Counted from the stretch's first letter, positions 10,429 through 20,104 are shown. The stretch: DNA of 64,000 nt from Paracoccus alcaliphilus (GCF_028553725.1 NZ_CP067124.1:1250001-1314000), one strand, 5' to 3'. Translations and numbers: made by a program. The notes: generated by a model not told the origin, from the sequence alone.

Positions 10429-12146
10429 AAAAGCTGCTTGTCGCCAATCGCGGCGAAATCGCTCTGCGGATCATCCGCGCGGCACGGGATCATGGCGCGG
10501 CCTCGGTCGCGATCTATTCGGACGAGGATGCCGGGGCGCTGCATGCCGAACTGGCGGATGAGGCATGGGGGCTGGGGACGGGTCGGGCCCGCGAAACCTA
10601 TCTGGATATCGACCGGATCATCGGCATTGCGCGGCGCGCGGGCGCGGATGCGGTGCATCCGGGCTATGGCTTTCTGTCCGAACGGCCCGAATTCGCGCAG
10701 GCGGTTCTGGATGCCGGGATGGTCTGGGTCGGCCCTCCGCCCGCCGTCATTGCCGCCCTGGGCGACAAGATCGAGGCCCGCCGCATCGCGCAGGCGGTCG
10801 GCGCGCCCCTGGTGCGCGGCAGCGACGGCCCGCTGACCAGCGGGGCCGAGGCGGTGGATTTCGCCCGGCAGGTGGGCCTGCCCATCGCGATCAAGGCGGC
10901 CTTCGGCGGCGGCGGGCGGGGCATGAGGATCGCGCGCGAGATGGACGAGGTGGCCGAACTGTTCGACGCCGCCACCCGAGAGGCCACCGAAGCCTTCGGT
11001 CGCGGCGAATGCTATGCCGAGCAATTCCTTGACCGCCCCCGCCATATCGAGGCGCAGGTTCTGGCCGATCGGCATGGTCATGTCGTCGTTCTGGGCACCC
11101 GTGACTGTTCGCTGCAACGCCGCAACCAGAAGCTGGTCGAGGAAGCCCCGGCCCCCTTCCTGACCCCCGATCAGCGCGACCGCATCCACAAGGCCGCCGC
11201 CGATATCTGCCGCCATGCGGGCTATGTCGGTGCCGGCACGGTCGAGTTCCTGATGTCGCAGGACGGCGTGATTTCCTTCCTCGAGGTCAATACGCGGTTG
11301 CAGGTCGAACATTGCGTGACCGAGGAAACCACCGGCATCGACATCGTGACATGGCAGTTGCGGATCGCCGATGGCGAGGCCCTGACGGTGACGCAAACCC
11401 CGCAACCGCTTGGCCATTCCATCGAATTCCGCATCAATGCCGAGGATCCGGGCCGTGGCTTTCTGCCGACGCCGGGCCTGATCCGCCGCTTTCGCGCGCC
11501 CGAAGGGCCGGGGGTCCGGCTGGACAGCGGGGTCGGGGCCGGCTCGACCGTATCGGCGCTTTATGATTCGCTGATGGCCAAGCTGGTGGTCACCGGCCCG
11601 GATCGCGATACCACCATCCGCCGCGCCCGCCGCGCCCTGTCGGAATTCGTGATCGAGGGTCCGGCCACGGTTCTGCCCTTCCACCGCGCCATCCTGCAGG
11701 AACCCGATTTTACCGCCGAGACCGGCTTTCGCGTCCATACCAACTGGATCGAGACCGAGTTTTCCGGCCTGCCGCCCGCAGATCGCGTCCCCCCCGCTGA
11801 TCCGGCGCTGATCCGCAGCTTTGTCGAGATTGACGGCAGGCGGCACAGCCTTGCCCTGCCTGCCGGGCTGTTTGCGCAGATGCCCGGGGCCGATGACACC
11901 ACGCCGCCGGTTGAGGCGGGCGATGATGGTGACATCCTTGCCCCGATGCCCTGCCTGCTGCAAAAATGGCTGGTGGCCGAGGGCGAAACCGTCGCGCCCG
12001 GTCAGGCCGTCGCGGTGATCGAGGCGATGAAGGCCGAAACCCCGATCACGGCCGGGCGGGCCGGGCAGTTGCACCGGATCGCCCCCAGCGGCGAAACCCT
12101 TGCGGCAGGCGCGCGGCTGGGGCTGATACGACCCGCCCCGGCATAG
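10425..12146 (+). CDS. biotin carboxylase fused to biotin carrier domain
   Basis: A 573-residue protein. Residues 1 to about 445 form the biotin carboxylase ([34 protein letters not shown]; glycine-rich loop AAFGGGGRGMRIA; ECYAEQFLDRPRHIEAQVL; EVNTRLQVEH). After a linker comes a BCCP domain with biotinylation site IEAMKAE, Lys536. The residue after the lysine is Ala rather than the common Met. No ordinary carboxyltransferase gene is nearby. Because PxpB/PxpC resemble the carboxyltransferase half of urea carboxylase, this protein probably works with them. It could instead belong to an acyl-CoA carboxylase whose other subunit lies elsewhere. Confidence 0.9.
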   Translation: MKKLLVANRGEIALRIIRAARDHGAASVAIYSDEDAGALHAELADEAWGLGTGRARETYLDIDRIIGIARRAGADAVHPGYGFLSERPEFAQAVLDAGMVWVGPPPAVIAALGDKIEARRIAQAVGAPLVRGSDGPLTSGAEAVDFARQVGLPIAIKAAFGGGGRGMRIAREMDEVAELFDAATREATEAFGRGECYAEQFLDRPRHIEAQVLADRHGHVVVLGTRDCSLQRRNQKLVEEAPAPFLTPDQRDRIHKAAADICRHAGYVGAGTVEFLMSQDGVISFLEVNTRLQVEHCVTEETTGIDIVTWQLRIADGEALTVTQTPQPLGHSIEFRINAEDPGRGFLPTPGLIRRFRAPEGPGVRLDSGVGAGSTVSALYDSLMAKLVVTGPDRDTTIRRARRALSEFVIEGPATVLPFHRAILQEPDFTAETGFRVHTNWIETEFSGLPPADRVPPADPALIRSFVEIDGRRHSLALPAGLFAQMPGADDTTPPVEAGDDGDILAPMPCLLQKWLVAEGETVAPGQAVAVIEAMKAETPITAGRAGQLHRIAPSGETLAAGARLGLIRPAPA

Positions 12147-12150
12147 CGCG

Positions 12151-13050
12151 TCACGCGGATCCGCCATCCCGTTCGGCAAAGACCCAGTCGCGGAAGGCGT
12201 TGGCCTGGGCCTGCATGGAGTTGGCGGCCAGCGGTCCCCACAACAGGTAATAGCCGTATTCCTCCAGCACGCTGATGCGGGACAGGCGGATCAGGTGCCC
12301 GGCCTCCAGATCCTGCCGGATCATCGCCTCGGGGCACAGTGCCACCCCCTGACCGGACAATGCGGCGGCGCGCAGCAGGTTGAAATCCTCGAAAACCGGA
12401 CCGGGGGGCGGGGCATCGCCCAGCCCGGCGCGGTCGAACCATTCCTGCCAGCCCGAGGGGTCGGTGTCATGCAGCAACCCCAGTGACGCCATCGCCTGCA
12501 CGGGATCGGCATCGCCAAGACGCGCGGCCAGCGCCGGGCTGCATACCGGAACCGAGTCGCCGGGCAGAAAGGGCTCTGCCCCGATACCGGGCAGGGCGGG
12601 CATGCCTTTGGCGAAAACGAAGGCAAGGTGGACATCCTGAAAGTCGATGTCGTGGCCATGCATCGCATAGATGATGCGGATGTCGATTGCCGGATGGGCC
12701 TTGCGAAAACCCGCCAGCCGCGGAATCAGCCAGCAGACCGCGACCGAAGGGATCGCCGCAACGACCAGAGGTTGAGAAATCCTGCGGTTCTTTGCCCGCT
12801 GACAGGCGGCCCGGATTTCCCCAAAAGACAGCGAAAGCGTGCGGGCCAGATCTTCTGCATGGGGCGCGGGACGCGGGCGGTTGCCGTCGCGGAGGAACAG
12901 CGGCGCACCGAACCAGTCCTCCAGATGCCTGATCTGGTGGCTTATGGCGCTTTGGGTCACGCAAAGCTCGTCTGCGGCGGCGCTGAAGGAACCGTTGCGG
13001 ATAACGGCCTCGAACGCGCGCAGGGCATTCAGCGGCAGAAGTGACGACAT
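12151..13050 (-). CDS. LysR-family transcriptional regulator (GcvA-like)
   Basis: A 299-residue regulator. The N-terminal helix-turn-helix is LNALRAFEAVIRNGSFSAAA followed by DELCVTQSAISHQIRHLE, and the rest is a LysR substrate-binding fold (PLVVAAIPSVAVCWLIPRLA). I chose the start at 13050 (MSSLLPLNALR), the usual GcvA-type beginning; 13074 is a possible earlier start. It is divergent from the creatinase gene across 116 bases, so that gene is its likely target. It converges on the preceding operon, ending four bases from it. Confidence 0.88.
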   Translation of the reverse strand: MSSLLPLNALRAFEAVIRNGSFSAAADELCVTQSAISHQIRHLEDWFGAPLFLRDGNRPRPAPHAEDLARTLSLSFGEIRAACQRAKNRRISQPLVVAAIPSVAVCWLIPRLAGFRKAHPAIDIRIIYAMHGHDIDFQDVHLAFVFAKGMPALPGIGAEPFLPGDSVPVCSPALAARLGDADPVQAMASLGLLHDTDPSGWQEWFDRAGLGDAPPPGPVFEDFNLLRAAALSGQGVALCPEAMIRQDLEAGHLIRLSRISVLEEYGYYLLWGPLAANSMQAQANAFRDWVFAERDGGSA

Positions 13051-13166
13051 ATCGGGCACATTATTTTTTCTCATGTTGCCGTGAAAAACCCTCTTTTGAC
13101 AAGCCCCCAGCTTCGGCGGACTGTCAGGGCAGGGGCCCGGTGCGGGCATCATCACAGGATCAGGGC

Positions 13167-14399
13167 ATGGAACGGGAACGGCTTCAGAACTATGTCGGCA
13201 ACGGCGCGCAGGTGCAGCCCACCTTTTCGGCGGCAGAGATGCAGCGGCGTCTGGACGGTATCCGCAAGGCGATGGCGGATCAGGGCGTCGATGCGGCGCT
13301 GTTCACCAGCTATCACAACATCAACTATTACGCGGATTTCCTGTATTGCCAGTTCGGGCGGCGCTATGGGCTGCTGGTCGATCATCAGGTGATGACCTCG
13401 ATCAGCGCCGGGATCGACGGCGGCCAGCCTTGGCGGCGCACCTTCGGCGGGCGCAACCTGACCTATACCGACTGGCAGAAGGACAATTATTTTCACGCCA
13501 TCCGGCAGTTGACAGGCGGCGTGAAACGGCTGGGGATCGAGTTCGACCATGTGAATATCGACCTGTTGAACCAGCTGAAATCCGAATTCCCCCATATGGA
13601 ATTCGTCGATATCGCCCAGCCCGCGATGCGGCTGCGCATGGTCAAATCGCCCGAAGAGATCGCCCATATCGAAAAGATGACCCGCACCGCCGATATCGGC
13701 GGCGCGGCGGTGGTCGAGGCGGTTCAGGTCGGCGTGCCGGAACACGAGGTCGCGCTGCATTCCACCGCCACCATGGTGCGAGAGATCGCCCGCATCTGGC
13801 CCCATGCGGAATTGCTGGACACATGGACGTGGTTCCAGTCCGGGCTGAACACCGACGGCGCGCATAACCCGGTCACCTCGCGGCGGATCGAGAGGGGCGA
13901 TATCCTGTCGCTGAACTGCTTTCCGATGGTCGCGGGGTACTATGTCGCGCTGGAACGCACGCTGTTTGCCGAAACGGCCTCGGACCAGCATCTGCGGCTG
14001 TGGGCGTTCAACTGCAAGATCCATGATCGCGGCAAGGAATTGCTGGTGCCGGGCAACCGGTGCAGCGATATCGCCCGCGAGTTGAACGAGATGTATGCGG
14101 CCGAGAACCTGCTGCAATATCGCAGCTTCGGCTATGGTCACAGCTTTGGCGTGCTGTGCCATTACTATGGGCGCGAGGCCGGGCTGGAACTGCGCGAGGA
14201 TTGCGACACCGTGCTGGAACCCGGCATGGTCATCAGCATGGAGCCGATGATCACCATCCCCGATCACCTGCCCGGCGCGGGCGGCTATCGCGAACATGAC
14301 GTGCTTGTCATCACCGAAGACGGCAACCGCAACATCACCGGCTTTCCCTATGGCCCCGAACATCTGATCGTGGGGCCGAAGGTCAGGGCCGCCAGCTAG
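13167..14399 (+). CDS. creatinase (creatine amidinohydrolase)
   Basis: A 410-residue protein of the pita-bread (M24) fold that aligns, as I recall the sequence, almost end to end with Pseudomonas creatinase (about 403 residues). Shared stretches include FTSYHNINYYADFLYC, DGGQPWRRTF, YTDWQKDNYF, DTWTWFQSGLNTDGAHNPVT, the catalytic histidine (here His233), FGYGHSFGVL and YYGREAGLELRED. It hydrolyses creatine to sarcosine and urea and does not use a metal, unlike M24 peptidases. ATG 13167 fits the family N-terminus. The divergent LysR gene probably regulates it; the solute-binding gene downstream may feed it. Confidence 0.92.
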   Translation: MERERLQNYVGNGAQVQPTFSAAEMQRRLDGIRKAMADQGVDAALFTSYHNINYYADFLYCQFGRRYGLLVDHQVMTSISAGIDGGQPWRRTFGGRNLTYTDWQKDNYFHAIRQLTGGVKRLGIEFDHVNIDLLNQLKSEFPHMEFVDIAQPAMRLRMVKSPEEIAHIEKMTRTADIGGAAVVEAVQVGVPEHEVALHSTATMVREIARIWPHAELLDTWTWFQSGLNTDGAHNPVTSRRIERGDILSLNCFPMVAGYYVALERTLFAETASDQHLRLWAFNCKIHDRGKELLVPGNRCSDIARELNEMYAAENLLQYRSFGYGHSFGVLCHYYGREAGLELREDCDTVLEPGMVISMEPMITIPDHLPGAGGYREHDVLVITEDGNRNITGFPYGPEHLIVGPKVRAAS

Positions 14400-14515
14400 G
14401 ATCAGGGGGGGCGGCGCGATCAAAGCGGCGCCCCTGTTGCTTCAACGGCCCCGAACGAAGGGCTGCCCGCCGCCAATGATGCGGCCAATGAAACATCCAA
14501 CACGGGAAACACGAC

Positions 14516-15592
14516 ATGAAGAAATATCTCAGTCTCACCACCGCGCTGACGCTGGTGGCCACCGCCAGCGGGGCGGAAAGCATCACCATCATCTCCTGGG
14601 GTGGCACCTATGCCCACAGCCAGGTCGAGGCCTATCACAAGCCCTTCACCGCCCAGACCGGCATCAATATCGTCTCGGTGGACAGCGACAATCCGGCGAC
14701 GCCGATCAAGGCGCAGGTCGAGGCGGGCAATGTCACCGCCGATGTGGTCGATGTCGAATATGCCGATGCGGTCCGCCTGTGCGACGAGGGCATGCTGGAG
14801 GAAATCGACCCCTCGGTGCTGCCCCCCGCCCCGGACGGCACCCCCGCAACCGATGATTTCCTGCCGCAGGGGCTTAGCGAATGTGCCGTCGGCTCGATCG
14901 TGTTTTCGACGATCTATGCCTATGATTCGACGAAGTTCCCCGACGAGGTGCCGCAGACCATCGCGGATTTCTTCGATACCGAGAAATTCCCCGGCAAGCG
15001 CGGCGTGAAAAAGGCGCCCAAGGCGTTGCTGGAAATGGCGCTGATGGCCGATGGCGTGCCGGCGGATCAGGTCTATGATCTGCTGTCCACCGATGAGGGG
15101 ATCGACCGCGCCTTTGCCAAGCTGGACACGATCAAGCGCGATATCGTCTGGTGGGAAACCGGCGCCCAGCCGCCGCAGTTGCTGGCCGATGGAGAGGTGG
15201 TGATGACCGCCGCCTATAACGGCCGGATCTTCAACGCCGCCGTGACCGAGGACAAGCCGTTCGAGATCGTCTGGGACGGGCAGGTCTATGAATACAACCT
15301 GTTCGCCATCCCAAAGGGCGCCCCGAATCCCGAAGGAGCGATGGAGTTCATCAAGTTCGCGACCGACACCCAGCGGCTGGCGGATCAGGCGCAATGGATC
15401 AGCTATGGCCCGGCGCGGCAATCCTCGGCCGGTCTGGTCGGCCTCTATCACGATGGCAAGACCGAGATGGCCCCGCATATGCCGACCAGCCCCGAGAACA
15501 TGACCAACGCGCTTGGGTCGTCTTATGATTTCTGGGTGGATCACGAAAGCGAACTGATCGAACGCTTCAGTTCCTGGCTGACCGCCAGCTGA
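14516..15592 (+). CDS. polyamine-type ABC solute-binding protein, without partners
   Basis: A 358-residue periplasmic binding protein of the PotD/PotF type (SBP bacterial 1/8). It has a short signal peptide (MKKYLSLTTALTLVATASG) followed by ITIISWGGTY, the usual start of the mature domain, and a hinge region with WWETGAQPPQLLADGEV. It begins 116 bases after creatinase on the same strand and may bind creatine or a related guanidino compound (inferred from context only). No permease or ATPase gene follows: 27 bases after its stop the minus-strand injection island ends. The transporter is therefore incomplete here. Confidence 0.87.
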   Translation: MKKYLSLTTALTLVATASGAESITIISWGGTYAHSQVEAYHKPFTAQTGINIVSVDSDNPATPIKAQVEAGNVTADVVDVEYADAVRLCDEGMLEEIDPSVLPPAPDGTPATDDFLPQGLSECAVGSIVFSTIYAYDSTKFPDEVPQTIADFFDTEKFPGKRGVKKAPKALLEMALMADGVPADQVYDLLSTDEGIDRAFAKLDTIKRDIVWWETGAQPPQLLADGEVVMTAAYNGRIFNAAVTEDKPFEIVWDGQVYEYNLFAIPKGAPNPEGAMEFIKFATDTQRLADQAQWISYGPARQSSAGLVGLYHDGKTEMAPHMPTSPENMTNALGSSYDFWVDHESELIERFSSWLTAS

Positions 15593-15619
15593 CGACGCCG
15601 GGCATCGAGGGACCGCGCC

Positions 15620-18600
15620 TCAGGTGCGGTTCTGCAGGTGCATGAAGGCTGCCACGGCTGCGATCAGTTGTTCGCGGGTGCGGTCCTCGGCCCCGGCGCG
15701 GCCAAGACCCTGCTGGGCGGCCATTGCTGCGCGCATGAAATTGCGGAACTGAGTGCGGATATGGTTCAACGCCGCCCCGCGCTCGCCCGCGGTGCTGAGG
15801 ATGGCGGGACGCACGCGATTGATGGTCCGCATCAGCTCGGCGGTGGAAATGCGTCTGCGCGCGCGGTTCTGCGCGGCATTGGGCCCGGCGCTGTCGCTGC
15901 GCCGTCCGGCGTCGTAATCCATCGTCCGCCCGGTGCCCTGACCGACGGCGAAATTCAGGTCGCCCGTGCCGGCAAGGCGTTCGGGCAGGCTGCTGGCGCC
16001 CGCACGGGTCGCGGCCATTCCTTCGGGGCTGAAGGCCGTGGCCCCGATCAGTCCGCTGGCAAGGTTCTGCGTCGCGAACTGACCCGGGCCGCGCGCCGCC
16101 TCCATCAGCCGGATCTCGGCCGAGCGCACACCCGCCCATGCCGGATCCGTCTTGCCCCGGCGCTGACCGAGATAGGTTCCCACTCCCAGCGGACCACCCC
16201 GACCGGGCCGGTTCATCCGGTTCTGGATCGCGGAATAAGAGCCGCCATGCCTGACCTCGCCCGGCCGCACCGCCCAGGGGGCGGCGGGGTTGTCGGTAAA
16301 GCGCGACTGCACCGGAAAGCTGCGGGCGGGTTCGCTGCCGACCGCGGCCATGGTCCGGTTCACATTGACCGACGTGTATCGATGCTGCATCGGCGTTTCG
16401 GCAATCCCGCGATAAAGCTGGACCCGATCCGCATCGGCAAGGCTGGAATTGACCGATCCGGTCCTGCGCGCCGTGCCCAGTTCGCCCTCGATGTTCCGGC
16501 GCAATTCCGGGTTGGCGGCATAGCGTTGCTGGAAGAACCGATCTTCCGCCTCGCGCAGGATGGGTTCCAGCATGCCGCCCAGTTGCTGGGCGTCGATCTC
16601 TTCGATGCGGGCGGTCAGTTCGGTCGAAGGGTTGATCGACAGCCGGATGCTGCGCCCGGTCAGCGCCAGCGTCGTCAGCCGCCAGCGCAACCGCCAATAG
16701 GTCATCTGCAACGACAGCCTTGTGCGTGACGCGCCGTTGCGCAACAGCCGCCGCACCGCCGGGTCGATCGCCGCTTTGGCGCGGTTCAGCCGCTCCAGAT
16801 TGCGGCGCTCGCGTTCCCGTCTGCGGCGGGCGTCGGGGGTCTCGCGCCGGCGATCGCGATTGCGGTCCCGCTGCTGGTTGCGCCTTGCGCGGCGGCGGTC
16901 GGACGCGCGCTGGCGGCGGCGCGCATCCGCCGCGGCGCCGCGTCGGCGATTGCCCGATCCCGGCGCGTCGCGCCCGTCGTCACGTCTGGCGCGGCGGCGC
17001 TGCCCGGCCTGTCGCCGCGCCCGTCGCCTTGCCATATATTGGCGGAAACGCTGCTGGATGCGGGCGATGATGCGGCCGAAGGGGCGGGCGATGGCGCCCA
17101 GCAGGCGGCGGATCAGCGCGTCGATGCCAAGGAAGGTCAGCACCATGTCCACCGCCGCGACGATGCCATGCGCCAGCGCGCGCGCAAAGGCCGCCGCGCC
17201 ATTGCCCGGCGCCGCGACCTGCATGACGAATTCCAGAAACGCCCGGGCGGCGGAAAACAGCGATTGCACCAGCGACCATGCCGCGCGGATGGCGTCGATC
17301 ACCGCCATGATCGCGCCCGCGCCCGGAATCAGCTTCAGCGCCAGCTGAACCGCCAGCCATGTCATTGCCGCCGCCGCCATGGCGGGCATCAGGGCGGGCA
17401 GGTTCTCGGTGATCAGGCCGATCATGCTGGAGGCCAGCGCGGTCAGCATCTCGACCCAGTTGGGCGGCAGGTTCATCAGCAGTTGCAGGCCCGGCACCTT
17501 GTTGAAGAACCATTGCTTGAAGGCCTCTTTCAGCGAATCCCACAGGTGGTTCTTTACGCCCTCCTGCGCCTGCGATCCGGCGGCGGACAGAAAGCGCCCG
17601 ACCCCCATCCGCGTCACCCGCGCCAGCAGGGCCATGAATTCGCCCAAGGCATCCGCGATTGCCTTGATCGCGGCGGCGATGCGATCGACCAGCCCGGCAT
17701 TCTCGGCCTGGATCTCGGCCAGTTTCGCGTCCATCTCGCGGATTGCCCGTTCGCGTTCGCGGTCCAGCGCGGCCAGTGCGCTGCGCTGCGTGGCCTCGAT
17801 GCGGCTTTCCATCGCCTGAAACTGCGTCCGGGCGCGGGTCAGCGCCGCCTGTGCCTCGGCATCAAGGTTGCCCTTGTTCGTCTCGGCCAGCTGGTCGATG
17901 GCGGTCTTTGCTTCGGACAGGATCGTCTTGCATTCGTCGATGGTGCGCTGGATGCTGGTCCGGATCCCGGCCAGCAGGGCGTCGATATCGGCGATATACT
18001 GGCTGCGGTGACGGTCATAAAGCGCCTTGACCTCGGGCAGGCTGTTGATCGACAGCACCCAGTCCCGCGCCCGGTTGTAAAGCCCCCGCGCCCCCGAATA
18101 GCGCCGCGACTTGAACGCTTCCAGATCGGCGCGCACGCCCGAGGCAAAGCTCTCCAGCCGCTGGCCCTGACGGTCGCGAAAGCCCTGCACTGCATCGCTT
18201 TCCAGCGTGCCCAGCCTGGCGTTCACCTGCCCTTCGGCGGTGGTATAGGTGGCGTTGATCTGTTCGGCCAGCGTGCGGGCGCCGGTCTCTTCGCCCAAGC
18301 GGGCGCCGGTCTGTTCGCCGCTGACCGCCTCCTGCGCGGCATCGCGCCCGGCCTCCATGTCGGCGGTGCTGTCGGCTTCGGTCGCGGCCAGCCCCGCCGC
18401 GGCCTCTTGCGTGGCGGCGGATTCGGTCGCGCGGGCGTTGGATGCGGCGCTGTCCACGTTTTCGTTCAATTCGTCCTTGTCGTCGCCGATGGCGCGCAGG
18501 GGGCCTTCCTCGGCCTTGGCCAGCGTGGCGTCGTCCACGTCATGTTCGGCCAGCGCCGCATCGGCGGATTCGCGGAATTCGCTGGCGTCCAGCGATTCCT

Positions 18601-20068
18601 CGGGCACCGGCGCGGGGGCCGCCCCGGTCAGGCCGGGGGCGGGGGTCGATGGCGCCGCGACGGGTTCGGTTTGCGGCACGGCAGGGGGCGGCGCGGCACC
18701 CTGCGGCGGGTTCTGCACCCCCGCCATCGAGGATTGCACCGGGGCGGCCTGCTGGCTGGCCTCGGCGCCGACCTGCTGGCTGATCCGCTGACGGGTGCCC
18801 GCGCCACCGGGACCGGCGAAATTGTCCAGCTCTTCGATGGTTGAAGGCGCGGCGGATGCCAGCGCCGCCCCCGCCCGCTGCTGTGCCGCCGCCGCATCGG
18901 GGGCGGGAATATCGGCCCCGGACAGGGCGGCCGCCTGCTGACCCTGCCCATCGGCCTCGGCGGCGTTCGGGGCGGGTTCCGCCGCTGCCCGCGCCGCCTC
19001 GATCCGCGTATCCGCGCCTTCGTTCACCTGCAAGGCTTCGGCGCGGCGGGCCAGGCGCTGTCGGGCCTCGTCAGCCGCAGCCTCGCCCCGGTCGCCAAGG
19101 TCCTGACCGAAACGCTTTGCCGCGCCGCCACCCCTGCCGCCGCGTTGCGCCCGCGCACCGCCCTTGCCCGGCGCGGATCTGGCCTTCGGCTTTTCCGTCT
19201 CTGGCTTCGGCGCGTCCCTGGCCATCTTCTTGGGCGTGCCCTGCGTGGCGGCGGCTTCGCCCGCCCCGGCAGACGCACCGGCGATGGTAACCGAAGGGGC
19301 AGGTTTCGCCTCGGCCCCGGTGCCGCCGCGCGCCGTCTGGGCCTCGTCGGGGGCCTTGGTGGCGGGGGCAGCGGCGCCGGGCTTGGTCAGGCCCGAGATA
19401 CGCCCGCCCGCCGCCGACACCTGCGAGGTCATCACCGGCGTCAGCACCGGCACCGATCCCGGCGCGACGGCACCCGGACGGGCCGGGGCCTGCGTCATCG
19501 CCCGCGAGGCAAAGGGCGCCGCCCCGGCCAGCGCGCGGCGCATGATCCGGCCCCGCAGCGATTGACCCGCCGCGCCGAGCTGCGCCCGCCCCCCGGCCAG
19601 CACGGTTGCGGCGGCGGTGTCGGCGGCGCTTTCGGCAGCCTCTCCGGGATTCGAGATCAGCGATTTCGCCTGCACCGCGCCGCCGCCGCCCGAACGGCGC
19701 TGCTGCACGACATGGGCCAGCTCATGCGCGATCAGGCTGTCGCCCGCCTTCGATCCCGGCTGATAGCGGCCCGGCGCAAAGGCGATATCGCGCCCCGAGG
19801 TCAGCGCCTCGGCCCGCATCCGCCCCGTCGCCTGCGCCGCCGCGCCACCGGTATGGATGCGCACATCGGTGAATGAAGCGCCAAAGCCCGTCTCCATCCG
19901 CGTGCGCAGATCCGCGGGCAGGGCCGCGCCGCCGACAAGGCTGCGTTGCAGCGCGTTCAGCGGCTGTGGGGTGCTGTCATGGGCAGGCGGTGCGGGTGCA
20001 GGCGCAGGGGCCGGGCTGCGCGAGGCTGTGACGGAAGGGGTTGAAACGGGGCCGGTTCTGGTCTTCAT
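15620..20068 (-). CDS. DUF4157 (eCIS core domain) large putative cargo/effector protein
   Basis: A 1,482-residue protein, the last gene of the injection island. Start 20068 is preferred because GGAGGG precedes it. After a Pro/Ala tail (1-35), residues about 36-135 are the DUF4157 domain with the zinc-protease-like HELAH at 115-119. Then come an Ala/Pro/Gly-rich linker (to about 470), a charged coiled-coil-like region (about 500-800), strongly hydrophobic amphipathic helices (about 845-1005), an extreme Arg-rich stretch (about 1005-1095) and a distinct C-terminal domain (about 1110-1482). DUF4157 proteins are markers of eCIS and are widely thought to be loaded cargo. A 189-base gap with an inverted repeat suggests separate control. 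The C-terminal activity is unknown; the hydrophobic part could cross or damage membranes. Confidence 0.85.
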   Translation of the reverse strand: MKTRTGPVSTPSVTASRSPAPAPAPAPPAHDSTPQPLNALQRSLVGGAALPADLRTRMETGFGASFTDVRIHTGGAAAQATGRMRAEALTSGRDIAFAPGRYQPGSKAGDSLIAHELAHVVQQRRSGGGGAVQAKSLISNPGEAAESAADTAAATVLAGGRAQLGAAGQSLRGRIMRRALAGAAPFASRAMTQAPARPGAVAPGSVPVLTPVMTSQVSAAGGRISGLTKPGAAAPATKAPDEAQTARGGTGAEAKPAPSVTIAGASAGAGEAAATQGTPKKMARDAPKPETEKPKARSAPGKGGARAQRGGRGGGAAKRFGQDLGDRGEAAADEARQRLARRAEALQVNEGADTRIEAARAAAEPAPNAAEADGQGQQAAALSGADIPAPDAAAAQQRAGAALASAAPSTIEELDNFAGPGGAGTRQRISQQVGAEASQQAAPVQSSMAGVQNPPQGAAPPPAVPQTEPVAAPSTPAPGLTGAAPAPVPEESLDASEFRESADAALAEHDVDDATLAKAEEGPLRAIGDDKDELNENVDSAASNARATESAATQEAAAGLAATEADSTADMEAGRDAAQEAVSGEQTGARLGEETGARTLAEQINATYTTAEGQVNARLGTLESDAVQGFRDRQGQRLESFASGVRADLEAFKSRRYSGARGLYNRARDWVLSINSLPEVKALYDRHRSQYIADIDALLAGIRTSIQRTIDECKTILSEAKTAIDQLAETNKGNLDAEAQAALTRARTQFQAMESRIEATQRSALAALDRERERAIREMDAKLAEIQAENAGLVDRIAAAIKAIADALGEFMALLARVTRMGVGRFLSAAGSQAQEGVKNHLWDSLKEAFKQWFFNKVPGLQLLMNLPPNWVEMLTALASSMIGLITENLPALMPAMAAAAMTWLAVQLALKLIPGAGAIMAVIDAIRAAWSLVQSLFSAARAFLEFVMQVAAPGNGAAAFARALAHGIVAAVDMVLTFLGIDALIRRLLGAIARPFGRIIARIQQRFRQYMARRRARRQAGQRRRARRDDGRDAPGSGNRRRGAAADARRRQRASDRRRARRNQQRDRNRDRRRETPDARRRRERERRNLERLNRAKAAIDPAVRRLLRNGASRTRLSLQMTYWRLRWRLTTLALTGRSIRLSINPSTELTARIEEIDAQQLGGMLEPILREAEDRFFQQRYAANPELRRNIEGELGTARRTGSVNSSLADADRVQLYRGIAETPMQHRYTSVNVNRTMAAVGSEPARSFPVQSRFTDNPAAPWAVRPGEVRHGGSYSAIQNRMNRPGRGGPLGVGTYLGQRRGKTDPAWAGVRSAEIRLMEAARGPGQFATQNLASGLIGATAFSPEGMAATRAGASSLPERLAGTGDLNFAVGQGTGRTMDYDAGRRSDSAGPNAAQNRARRRISTAELMRTINRVRPAILSTAGERGAALNHIRTQFRNFMRAAMAAQQGLGRAGAEDRTREQLIAAVAAFMHLQNRT

Positions 20069-20104
20069 CCCGCGCCCTCCGCCTGATGCGATGCGCGGAT
20101 GGGC

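Noticed and set aside
14400..14450. Terminator after creatinase
   Set aside because: The GC-rich stem is imperfect (mismatches in the middle) and has no T-run; co-transcription with the binding-protein gene seems more likely.
16720..19876. Long + strand frames opposite the cargo gene
   Set aside because: They mirror GC-rich codon bias of the minus-strand gene and have Arg/Gly/Ala-rich, domain-less translations.
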